Shown here one piece after another: positions 1 to 7,236 of a DNA stretch of 27,852 bases. Both the position numbers and the translations under genes were made by a program. The notes beneath the pieces were generated by a model. It ran no database searches, had not been told where the DNA came from, and saw nothing but the letters and a program-made list of their open reading frames with translations. Numbering within the stretch: position 1 is the stretch's first letter; the number at the start of each line of letters is the position of its first letter. Source of the stretch: Alphaproteobacteria bacterium (GTDB taxonomy: Bacteria; Pseudomonadota; Alphaproteobacteria; Micavibrionales; UBA1664); the NCBI GenBank assembly GCA_018969935.1, contig JAGWXJ010000009.1, positions 1-27,852 on the forward strand, given 5' to 3'.

Positions 1-394
1 TCAGATCGGGTTCAAAATCACCTATCGAGAGTTGCTTTAACTGGTCCATGACAGCGAGATCCATACCGCCTGCGTAACCCTGATAGGCGCGTGTTGAATC
101 CGTGAACCTGTCGCAGATGACTATTTTACCAGCCTCGAGCGCGGGTTTAATGCAATCGCGCACGTGCATGGCGCGGGCGGCGAAGAGCAACATGCACTCG
201 GCTATCGGGGACCATGTGCCTGCGCTGTCCATGAACAGCGCCCTTATTTTTTCGGCCTCGGGGGTGCCGCCCGGTTCGCGCGTCAGCACGACCTGATGGC
301 TTTGGGCTTCCAGCTTTTCCTTCAGCAGGCGGGACTGGGTGGACTTGCCGCCCCCTTCCCCGCCTTCGAGTGTGATGAAAAGCCCTTGCTTCAT
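1..394 (-). CDS. tmk: Thymidylate kinase (partial, C-terminus beyond left edge)
   Basis: Phosphorylates dTMP to dTDP in the cytosol. The reverse complement from the ATG at 394 gives an open frame to the window edge (about 131 residues) beginning MKQGLFITLEGGEGGGKST, the P-loop of thymidylate kinases. It continues with TREPGGTP (the DR/E-P-G loop that contacts dTMP), LLFAARAMHV and ICDRFTDSTRAYQG, all in family order. The P-loop reads GGGKST where most relatives have GAGKST. Its ATG lies directly after the dacA stop codon with no spacer, so it should be translated by coupling as the fifth gene of the envelope operon. The last third of the enzyme, including the LID region, is outside the window. 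Confidence 0.95.
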   Translation of the reverse strand, partial: MKQGLFITLEGGEGGGKSTQSRLLKEKLEAQSHQVVLTREPGGTPEAEKIRALFMDSAGTWSPIAECMLLFAARAMHVRDCIKPALEAGKIVICDRFTDSTRAYQGYAGGMDLAVMDQLKQLSIGDFEPDL

Positions 395-1531
395 TTATTT
401 GTTTTTCGCGGCCTGAATGATTTTATCGAAGGTGAGGCCGATGAAGCCTTTTTGTTCAACCGCCTGCGCGGTTACCATTGGGAAGGTTTGTTCAACAATA
501 CCCTGACCGGATACGGTAACCGAGCCGACTTCCTGCCCTGCCTTGAGCGGGGCCACCAGCGGCGAGTTGTATTTCACTTTTACCGTGACGTCCTTGAGGG
601 TCATGGATGCGGGGATGGTTGCAACGGCATCCCTGCCTGCTACGAGCATCACGTTATCGGATGCGCCGTAAACAACGGGGGCCTTGACCAGTTCCTGCCC
701 TTGTTTGACCAAGCGGCCAATTTTGAAGCTATCGAGCGCCCAGTTCATGAGGCGGACGCTTTCTTTTTCGCGGTCATCCCATGAAGCAAGGCCTGCAAGC
801 ACCATGATGACGCGGCGGCCATCGCGCACGGCGGAACCGATGAGGCAGTAGCCTGCTTCTTCCGTATGGCCGGTTTTGACGCCGTCAGCCCCTGTGACCT
901 TGCCGATAAGCGGGTTGCGGTTTTGCTGAGTGATGCCGTTATAGGTGTATTCGGGCATCGCGTAGTATTTATAATCTTCCGGGAATTCGGTGATGAGGTG
1001 CCATGCCAGCACCGCCAGATCGCGCGGGGTGGAATAGTGGTTGGGGTCAGGCATGCCTGAAGCGTTCATGAAGTGGCTGCCCGTGAGGCCCCACATTTGC
1101 GCTTTATCGTTCATCATGCCTGCGAATTTATCCTCGGAGCCTGCAACACCCTCGGCCAGCACAACCGTTGCATCGTTGCCGGACTGGACGATGACGCCCT
1201 TGATGAGATCTTCGACGGGGACTTGCTTGCCGACTTCCACGAACATTTTGGAGCCTTCCATCTTCCATGCCTTTTCGGACACGGGGAGTGATTGCTGCAG
1301 GCTTAGCTGGCCATCCTTGATGGCCTGAAAGACGACCGCCATCGTCATGATTTTGGACATGGAGGCGGTGGGGATACGTTTGCCCGAGTCCTTGTCCAGC
1401 AGGACGGCGCCGGATGTCGCATCGATGATATAAGCTTCCTTGGCGATGGTTTCAGGCTGTTCGGCAAAACCTTGAAGCGGGGCCATGAACAGCGAGAGAA
1501 CGAGTGCGATACCGAAGCCAAGACGGCGCAT
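395..1531 (-). CDS. dacA: D-alanyl-D-alanine carboxypeptidase (PBP5/DacA family)
   Basis: Removes the terminal D-Ala from peptidoglycan stem pentapeptides in the periplasm. The 378-residue protein has a signal peptide (cleavage probably after GFA, residue 23), then the three active-site motifs of S11 peptidases: SMSK (nucleophile S57, K60), SGN (117-119) and KTG (219-221). A beta-rich PBP5 C-terminal domain follows, ending in a short amphipathic helix (GFIGLTFDKIIQAAKNK) of the type that holds DacA on the membrane. The start was moved 24 codons in from the longest frame because ATG 1531 gives a clean signal peptide and has a GGAAAGG ribosome site just upstream. It lies between rlpA and tmk in one transcription direction. 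Confidence 0.95.
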   Translation of the reverse strand: MRRLGFGIALVLSLFMAPLQGFAEQPETIAKEAYIIDATSGAVLLDKDSGKRIPTASMSKIMTMAVVFQAIKDGQLSLQQSLPVSEKAWKMEGSKMFVEVGKQVPVEDLIKGVIVQSGNDATVVLAEGVAGSEDKFAGMMNDKAQMWGLTGSHFMNASGMPDPNHYSTPRDLAVLAWHLITEFPEDYKYYAMPEYTYNGITQQNRNPLIGKVTGADGVKTGHTEEAGYCLIGSAVRDGRRVIMVLAGLASWDDREKESVRLMNWALDSFKIGRLVKQGQELVKAPVVYGASDNVMLVAGRDAVATIPASMTLKDVTVKVKYNSPLVAPLKAGQEVGSVTVSGQGIVEQTFPMVTAQAVEQKGFIGLTFDKIIQAAKNK

Positions 1532-1629
1532 TTTATAACCTTTCCGATTGCTATGTGCGGGGGAGGATAAAGGCACTTCGTGGCGGAGTGAAGGCCCCTT
1601 CACATTTTTTATCGGGGGGTTGTGGACTA

Positions 1630-2790
1630 TCAGTTCTCGGATACGACAATAGACGCCTGACGCCCCTGCCGTTGCAGGGCGCTTACCAGCGCATCCGCCT
1701 CGTTCGGGTTGCTTATGGGGCCTATGCGGACACGGTAATAGGGTTTGCCGCCGAGTTTGGCCTCAATGATTTTGGTGGGGCCCAGGGATGCGATTTGCGC
1801 CTGCGCGCGCTGGGCATTTGCCGATGATGTGTAGGAGCCAGCCTGCACGTAAATGAAGCTGGGTTTTACAGGTACGATTTGAGGCCGCACCGTTTGGGAT
1901 GCGTAGCTGGGTTTGGGAATGACATCCTCCGGCTGGAGGGTTGCGACAGGGATACCGGGGTAACGCGCACCGCGCGGGCGGGCGAAAGCCAGTTTGTTTT
2001 GCGCGGCTTCATCGTTGCGGCGTTGGGGCGGCAAATCGGCTGGCACGGGGGCTGCCATGGCTGCACCACCTGCGGCGGGTGCAATGTTTTCGGGGACGAC
2101 AGGTGTGATGACGGCCTGCGTGTTCATGCCGATATCGGCGGCGGAGGCAACCACGGGGGCAGGTTCGGCATCCGAGAGATATTGGGTTGCCGTCGCGACC
2201 CTGATGGGTGTTTGTTCAGGCATCTGGCCATCGGCCGTGGGGTAGAAGGATGCGAAACGGTCATCGAGCATGCCTGTGTTGTTGACGGCAATCTCGGCCC
2301 CACGGGTATCTATTTTCTGTTTGGCGGCGGCTGAAAGGGCCATGCTTTCGGGGCCCAATACCTGCAGGCGCACCTTGGCGGTGCCTGTGCCTATCATTCC
2401 GAGCGCCTTGGCGGCACCTTTTGATACATCGATGATGCGGTTGGAGTGGAAGGGCCCGCGGTCCGTCACACGGACGACGATGGAGCGCCCGTTATCAAGG
2501 TTTGTGACGCGGACAAGCGAGGGCAGCTGAAGCGTGCGGTGCGCGGCTGTCAGGGCGTCTTCGTCAAAGGTTTCGCCGCTGGCGGTCTTGCGACCGTCAA
2601 AGCCGGGGCCGTACCAGCTGGCAAGGCCCGTTTCCTCGTAGGTGTAATTTTCTTCAGGATAGTAAGTGTGGCCGTTAATGGTGTATGGCCCGCCTACCCT
2701 AAACCGCCCCTTGCTTGTATCACCAGCACAGGCAGCCAACTGGCCGCATGCCGCTACAAGCAACAACAGCGTCAGGATGCGCTTTTTCAA
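1630..2790 (-). CDS. rlpA: RlpA-type septal lytic transglycosylase lipoprotein with SPOR domain
   Basis: Outer-membrane lipoprotein that cleaves peptide-poor glycan at the septum. With the TTG start at 2790 the 386-residue product begins MKKRILTLLLLVAACGQLAAC; either C15 (VAAC) or C21 (LAAC) could be the lipidated cysteine. The double-psi beta-barrel domain spans about residues 56-135 (GLASWYGPGFDGRKTASGE, TAAHRTL with H84, VTDRGPF with D110), which carries the residues needed for lytic activity in RlpA. A Pro/Ala-rich linker leads to a C-terminal SPOR domain (about 309-386) that binds denuded glycan. An ATG at 2841 would overlap mltB and push the signal peptide inward, so TTG is preferred; an AAAAAGG lies 9-10 bases upstream of it. 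Start uncertain, identity firm. Confidence 0.93.
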   Translation of the reverse strand: MKKRILTLLLLVAACGQLAACAGDTSKGRFRVGGPYTINGHTYYPEENYTYEETGLASWYGPGFDGRKTASGETFDEDALTAAHRTLQLPSLVRVTNLDNGRSIVVRVTDRGPFHSNRIIDVSKGAAKALGMIGTGTAKVRLQVLGPESMALSAAAKQKIDTRGAEIAVNNTGMLDDRFASFYPTADGQMPEQTPIRVATATQYLSDAEPAPVVASAADIGMNTQAVITPVVPENIAPAAGGAAMAAPVPADLPPQRRNDEAAQNKLAFARPRGARYPGIPVATLQPEDVIPKPSYASQTVRPQIVPVKPSFIYVQAGSYTSSANAQRAQAQIASLGPTKIIEAKLGGKPYYRVRIGPISNPNEADALVSALQRQGRQASIVVSEN

Positions 2791-2815
2791 AAGGAGAACC
2801 TTTTTGTTGTTGCAC

Positions 2816-3796
2816 CTAATCCGGACGGTGCGCGATCGCATCGGCCAGAAGACCTACGCTCGTAGCAAAATATGTGGACCGATTCCAGTGCATTATGATG
2901 TTAAAGTTTTCATAAACAAGGAATGTGGGGGTGCCGATGCCATCAGGGGCCACCAGAGCGGCCTTTGGGTCCTTGCCATCGGACGGCATATGCAGGGGGG
3001 AGCCATCAGCCTGTTTGACGCCCCTGCGCATCCATTCGGAGAGCGGGCGCATGTTCTCACGGCCATAAGCCGCCTCGGGGATGGATACCGGCACTTTTAC
3101 GGCGCGGCCCCAGCGGACATCCTTGTTCCAGCCCTCGGTGCGCAGGTAGTTGGCGATGGAAGCAAAGACATCAGGCAGACTGTTCCAGATATCCACCATG
3201 CCGTCGCCGTTACCATCAACCGCGTATTTATGATAGCTGGAGGGCATGAACTGGCTTTGGCCCATAGCCCCTGCCCATGACCCTGTCAGCTTGTCGGTAC
3301 CCGCGTGGCCGCCTTCTAAAATGCGAAGGGCGCCTACCAATTCCTTTTCAAAAAACTGCGCACGGCGGCCTTCATAGGCCAGTGTTGCCAGCGCGCTTAC
3401 AATATCAAACCCGCCCGTGATTTTGCCGTAGTTGGTTTCGATGCCCCACAGGGCCACGATGTATTGCGGCGGGACGCCATAGGCCTCGGACACTTGCGAG
3501 AGGATGTTGTAGTGCTGCGAGAGTTTCTCGCGCCCTTCCCTTATCCGTTGGTCGGTCAGGATGTTCTTTTTGTATTGCTTGAAGGTGATTTTGTGTTCGG
3601 GCTGTTTGCCATCGAGCTCAATCACACGCGGCAAATATTCGGTACCTGTGAGGGCCCTGTTGAGGAACGACTGGTCAAAGCCCTGATAGGCGGCGCGCTG
3701 CTTGAAGCCGTATAGCCATTGCGCGAAGCCGTATTCATCGGCATGGGCTGGGATGGCGGAAACCAGAAAGGCAGCGGTTAATAACAGTCGGCGCAT
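2816..3796 (-). CDS. mltB: Membrane-bound-type lytic murein transglycosylase B
   Basis: Cuts the MurNAc-GlcNAc bond of peptidoglycan to give 1,6-anhydro ends. The 326-residue protein has a signal peptide ending AHA (residue 19), no lipobox, and the MltB (SLT_2) fold: ALWGIETNYG carries the catalytic Glu (E120). GAMGQSQFMPSSY and the EF-hand-like loop DGNGDGMVDIWN, which binds Ca2+ in E. coli Slt35, follow. ATG 3796 is chosen over a TTG two codons earlier. The ribosome site is weak. It lies 27 bp after the ydcF-like gene and 25 bp before the rlpA TTG, consistent with one operon of murein enzymes. Soluble periplasmic form is inferred from the lack of a lipobox. Confidence 0.93.
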   Translation of the reverse strand: MRRLLLTAAFLVSAIPAHADEYGFAQWLYGFKQRAAYQGFDQSFLNRALTGTEYLPRVIELDGKQPEHKITFKQYKKNILTDQRIREGREKLSQHYNILSQVSEAYGVPPQYIVALWGIETNYGKITGGFDIVSALATLAYEGRRAQFFEKELVGALRILEGGHAGTDKLTGSWAGAMGQSQFMPSSYHKYAVDGNGDGMVDIWNSLPDVFASIANYLRTEGWNKDVRWGRAVKVPVSIPEAAYGRENMRPLSEWMRRGVKQADGSPLHMPSDGKDPKAALVAPDGIGTPTFLVYENFNIIMHWNRSTYFATSVGLLADAIAHRPD

Positions 3797-3823
3797 AGGC
3801 AAACCATATAACAGCCAGCCGCG

Positions 3824-4600
3824 CTATTTCCACTGCCCTGTAAGGCTATAGAAAACTATCCCACCGATTTCACGCAGGGCGGTTGCGGAATCCCGCATGT
3901 TTTTTACAAAGTTGCTTTCGAGCCGGATTTCCTTGCCGTCGGTCAGGTAATCGGAGGGGACGGGCACAACCCCTTCCCAACCCGCCGCCTTGAAGGCGCC
4001 CATGGCGCGGGGCATGTGCCAGGCGGAGGTTACCAGCAGCCACGTCTGGCCTGATTTGGGTTGCAGGAGTTCTTTTGTGAGGGTCGCGTTTTCCCATGTG
4101 GTGCGCGATTTATCCTCGATGGTCAGGCGGGACCTTGTGTAGGCGCGCATTTTCTCGAGGACGGGCTTGATGAGCTGCGCCTCGGGCGTGCCTGTTTGCG
4201 CCATATTGCCGATACCCGATGTGACGACCAGACGGCTGTATGGGTATTTTTGCGCCATGTCGGTGAAGGTGAACAGGCGATCCACCGAGCCTTCGAGTTG
4301 AGGGGCGCCACGGGTTACGCCCAAATCGGTATCCACAAAACCGCCAAGGAGGATAATGCCATCCACCTTACGGGGCATTTCAGCGGGGAACGGGTAGCGG
4401 CCTTCAAGCGACTGTAGAAGTACCTGCCCCGTTGGCAGCGCCCCGAAAACAACGAGCACCAGCCATGCCGCGAAACCCAGTTTACGGGCATCCAGCGGGC
4501 GCTTGTAATGCAGGGCCAGCATGGCCCCCGACAACAGCAGGATAGCCACATTGAGGGGGGAAAGAAGAAAAGCGATCATTTTCGAGAGGACAAAAACCAT
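3824..4600 (-). CDS. YdcF/ElyC-family (DUF218) membrane protein
   Basis: A 258-residue protein with two N-terminal membrane segments (about 8-30 and 42-62) and a DUF218 domain. Seen in order are VDGIILLGG (79-87), VVTSGIGNM, SRTTWENA and LVTSAWHMPRAM, the usual landmarks of this family. E. coli ElyC of this family affects lipid carrier/peptidoglycan metabolism and SanA affects envelope permeability, so an envelope role is likely, and the location at the head of an mltB-rlpA-dacA cluster fits. No enzyme reaction is established for the family. ATG 4600 has AAGAG upstream. Its promoter would have to lie in the 41 bp between it and the tRNA gene or inside the tRNA gene on the opposite strand. Confidence 0.85.
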   Translation of the reverse strand: MVFVLSKMIAFLLSPLNVAILLLSGAMLALHYKRPLDARKLGFAAWLVLVVFGALPTGQVLLQSLEGRYPFPAEMPRKVDGIILLGGFVDTDLGVTRGAPQLEGSVDRLFTFTDMAQKYPYSRLVVTSGIGNMAQTGTPEAQLIKPVLEKMRAYTRSRLTIEDKSRTTWENATLTKELLQPKSGQTWLLVTSAWHMPRAMGAFKAAGWEGVVPVPSDYLTDGKEIRLESNFVKNMRDSATALREIGGIVFYSLTGQWK

Positions 4601-4641
4601 AACTCTTGGTATATCACAGCTTCGTTGCGCTTTTAAAGCAT

Positions 4642-4731
4642 GGATGGGTGGCCGAGTGGTTTAAGGCACTAGTCTTGAAAACTAGCGTAGGTTAACGCCT
4701 ACCGTGAGTTCGAATCTCACCCCATCCGCCA
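4642..4731 (+). tRNA. tRNA-Ser (anticodon UGA)
   Basis: Acceptor GGATGGG (4642-4648) pairs with CCCATCC (4721-4727), discriminator G, and CCA is encoded (4729-4731). The anticodon stem CTAGT/ACTAG encloses loop CTTGAAA, anticodon TGA. A long variable arm (CGTAGGTTAACGCCTACC) marks the class II serine tRNA, and the T arm is GTGAG-TTCGAAT-CTCAC. The gene ends 3 bases before the stop codon of the convergent phosphoesterase gene and has no terminator of its own; a suitable hairpin sits 7.4 kb away next to a copy of its 3' end, see the island entry. Confidence 0.97.
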
Positions 4732-4733
4732 TT
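4698..4733 (+). repeat. Left att-like repeat (3' end of tRNA-Ser)
   Basis: The 36 bases cover the end of the variable arm, the T arm, the acceptor 3' strand and CCA plus two T. They match 12143-12178 with three differences (4705 T/C, 4713 A/G, 4721 C/A). The copy is part of the functional tRNA and is therefore the intact side. Confidence 0.65.
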
Positions 4734-4734
4734 A

Positions 4735-6150
4735 TTACCCTATCGTAAGTGCTTTCGCCCTGCTTTCGCGCGTGGCCATGAGTGGGATATGAAAGAGCCT
4801 TTCCGTATCTTCCGGATCTTCGGATTCCACCAATGTCTGGCCAACCGCCTTTTTGAAATCCAGTTTTTTTGAAATTTTTTCCCATTCCTTCAGGTGCTTT
4901 CTGATTTTGCGGTCGGCGCGGGTGGAGAACTCGCGCACTACCACTTGCAAGAACATTATATCTTCACCGTTCATAGGCTCGTTTGAGGCATATTGTGCAA
5001 AAATGCGGGACAGGCCCCGCTTCTGTCCTGCGTAAGATTCTCTTTTGGTCCTATCCAGAACATTTTGAAGCGTTTCGCGGTTTTGCTCACCCAGCGTTCC
5101 ATCCTGCCTGATTTTTTGCATGATAGCCGTGAGGTCGGCTTTATCTTTTTGATAGGCTTTTATTTTACCGGCTTCATACCGCAGTTTTGCGAATTGCTGT
5201 TTGCGGTTGCGGGCAGGCCAAAGCCTGTGAACGAACTTCAACTGGCGTTCCGTTTGCGCGCGCATGGCCGCGAAGTGCGGGGGGTGTTTATCGTCAATGT
5301 CAGGCAGTGCGCCGAAACCGCGCCGTTCGCGCTCGGCCTTATAATCCAGCACATCAGGAATATCGGTACGGGTTTTGGCTACTACAGCCGTCGCGTTTTC
5401 GACCCAGTCACCCGTGTTGATGAGGTAAGTGAGGCGCCCATCTTCATTAAAGACCTGTTTGCCCGGTGTATGGATATGACCAAAAATCTCGCCGTCGAAT
5501 TTTCTTTCCTGAAGACCTCGCAATAATGACCTGTGAGAGAAAACGTAGCCCACGATACGCTTGAAATTGCTTTTGATGGGTTGGGCGAAAGACGAATGGA
5601 TACCGAAACGTTCGTACATGAAGCGCGAGTAGTAGTAATTGAGCGCAACAAGCCAATCGTAAGCGGCGCTGACCGCATAAACCACGGGCACGAAGAACGG
5701 CTTTACGAAGAGTTCGGGGTCGTGTTCATCACCATGCACGACCTTGAAGATTTTCGGGTCAGCGCCTTCAGTCACATAAAAAGCCTCATTCGCAAATGTT
5801 ACGGAAGGCCCGAATGTACCGAAGCGTGCGCGGGCATTCAGCCTGCCGAGCAATGGGCGCAGCTTTTCATCGTGATTGCCTGGCAGAACGACTACTTTCT
5901 TGCCGCGCGCGGCGGCGTAATTGATGCAGTCCAGTATGCGCCTTTCCATTTCAGGGGCGGGCTGCTGCTTCATTGCCTGCCGTTCCCACCCGCCGATGAC
6001 ATCACCTACCAGCCATATCTCGTCCAAATAATCGTAATCGAGATGCTTCAGGAATTCGTAGAGGTAGGGCGCTGCGGTTTTGTTGCTGCCCATATGGATA
6101 TCCGAGATGAATACCGTCTTATACTGAAAAACCGGAAAAACTTCCTTCAT
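4735..6150 (-). CDS. Calcineurin-like metallophosphoesterase with basic C-terminal extension
   Basis: Third gene of the island operon, 471 residues. The N-terminal about 260 residues show the full metal-binding set: DIHMG (D17, H19), GD (D50), GNHDE (N92, H93), VVHGDEHD (H139) and GHIHTPG (H225, H227), followed by NTGDWVEN. This order and the last motif match the UDP-2,3-diacylglucosamine diphosphatase (LpxH)-like branch common in Proteobacteria. Residues about 262-471 are an extra, Lys/Arg-rich, largely helical extension that I do not recognise. The LpxH reaction is therefore not assumed; company with nucleases suggests a nucleotide or nucleic-acid phosphoester. ATG 6150 is preferred to the GTG one codon earlier because AGGA stands 7 bases upstream. 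The stop is 3 bases from the tRNA CCA end, leaving no room for a terminator. Confidence 0.85.
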   Translation of the reverse strand: MKEVFPVFQYKTVFISDIHMGSNKTAAPYLYEFLKHLDYDYLDEIWLVGDVIGGWERQAMKQQPAPEMERRILDCINYAAARGKKVVVLPGNHDEKLRPLLGRLNARARFGTFGPSVTFANEAFYVTEGADPKIFKVVHGDEHDPELFVKPFFVPVVYAVSAAYDWLVALNYYYSRFMYERFGIHSSFAQPIKSNFKRIVGYVFSHRSLLRGLQERKFDGEIFGHIHTPGKQVFNEDGRLTYLINTGDWVENATAVVAKTRTDIPDVLDYKAERERRGFGALPDIDDKHPPHFAAMRAQTERQLKFVHRLWPARNRKQQFAKLRYEAGKIKAYQKDKADLTAIMQKIRQDGTLGEQNRETLQNVLDRTKRESYAGQKRGLSRIFAQYASNEPMNGEDIMFLQVVVREFSTRADRKIRKHLKEWEKISKKLDFKKAVGQTLVESEDPEDTERLFHIPLMATRESRAKALTIG

Positions 6151-6162
6151 CACAACTTCCTT

Positions 6163-7236
6163 TCAAGGTGTTTCTGGCGCCGGTAGGACGACATGGCCCG
6201 CCAGCATTTGTGCCGCCTCGGCTGCATCGATATTTTTTTCACCGTCGTCAAAGAAGATGGAGCCTATCGGCGCTTCCTCGCGCATGATTTCAAGAACGGG
6301 CTGCTTGCTAGTGCCGTTGCGGAAATGCACCTCGCCATTCGGCTCAAGACCCCAGTGCACTAACTGATTGAGCGCCCTGAAGGAAGCCAGCCCACCGCGC
6401 GCGGTTACGATGGATATCTTGTACGGTTCGGTGCCCAAAGGGGCCCTGCGGTTAAGGCCTATCTGCTTTTGATAAAGATGGAAGAACGGGCCTTCCTCCA
6501 TCGGGGTGTCGCGCATCTGCGCCTCCACCTGCTTGTAGACATCGAGCCCGTTTGCGGCGAAGAAATCATCAGATTCAGGGCCTACCAGAACCTTGTCGTA
6601 GTCGTAGACATAGCAGAGCTTGCCTTTGACAGCCCTGAAGCTGCGCTTGGCCGCCGGCTTTGTATCTACAGGCCCCGATGCGGTATGAACCAACTGCGGG
6701 CGAGTGCGGGGCTTGACCGTGGTGAGATTTTTATCGGCCATAGCCTTTACGATTTCATCGACCTCAACCAGTTTCTTTTTGTGCCTGACGAGAGCAGCCG
6801 GCGTGCCAGCATCATTTACGGCCTTGATGTCATCCAGGTTGGCGGAGAGAAAAAAATCAACGTCATAGGCTTCCATATAGCTGGCTATGCTGCCGCCATT
6901 GGTGAAGAACAGTCTATCGGGAATGAGGCCATGCTTGTAGAAGGATCGCATGGCACGAAGGGCCGTCAGGGCACTATTACGCGAACAGATCACGAGTTCA
7001 TGGTGCGGATGATCAAGGTAGCTTTGCACAAATTCGAAGCCAGGCCCTAGTTCCAGCGGCTCATCCATACGCTCCATCATGTAAGCCCTGTAGGCGGCCT
7101 CCCCTTCAGCCCTGCCCTTTTCGGCAGTTACCTTACGGAACACCGCATCAGCCTCCGACATATCGAAGACGATGCTTGTACCTATGCCCATCACCAATAC
7201 TTCATCATGTAGCAATTCAACGTTATCGTCGCTCAT
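6163..7236 (-). CDS. 5'-nucleotidase, PF06189 (cytosolic NT5C1-like) family
   Basis: Expected to hydrolyse nucleoside 5'-monophosphates to nucleosides in the cytosol. The 357 residues show the two-lobe pattern of the family. The N-terminal half has GTSIVFDMSEADAVF, GPGFEFV, VICSRNSALTALRAM and VDFFLSAN; the C-terminal half has a HAD-like set: YDYDKVLVG (D212, D214), EEGPFFHL, IVTARGG (277-282), K311 and FFDDGEKNID (D330, D331). Length is slightly above the usual about 300 because of a basic linker at about 152-205. Its ATG overlaps the stop of the preceding 1594-residue nuclease gene as ATGA, with GGAG upstream, so the two are translationally coupled; the next gene begins 12 bp after its stop. 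Substrate preference cannot be read from the sequence. Confidence 0.85.
   Translation of the reverse strand: MSDDNVELLHDEVLVMGIGTSIVFDMSEADAVFRKVTAEKGRAEGEAAYRAYMMERMDEPLELGPGFEFVQSYLDHPHHELVICSRNSALTALRAMRSFYKHGLIPDRLFFTNGGSIASYMEAYDVDFFLSANLDDIKAVNDAGTPAALVRHKKKLVEVDEIVKAMADKNLTTVKPRTRPQLVHTASGPVDTKPAAKRSFRAVKGKLCYVYDYDKVLVGPESDDFFAANGLDVYKQVEAQMRDTPMEEGPFFHLYQKQIGLNRRAPLGTEPYKISIVTARGGLASFRALNQLVHWGLEPNGEVHFRNGTSKQPVLEIMREEAPIGSIFFDDGEKNIDAAEAAQMLAGHVVLPAPETP

Noticed and set aside
164..784. 206-residue plus-strand open frame
   Set aside because: Antisense to tmk and dacA, both certain. No family resemblance.
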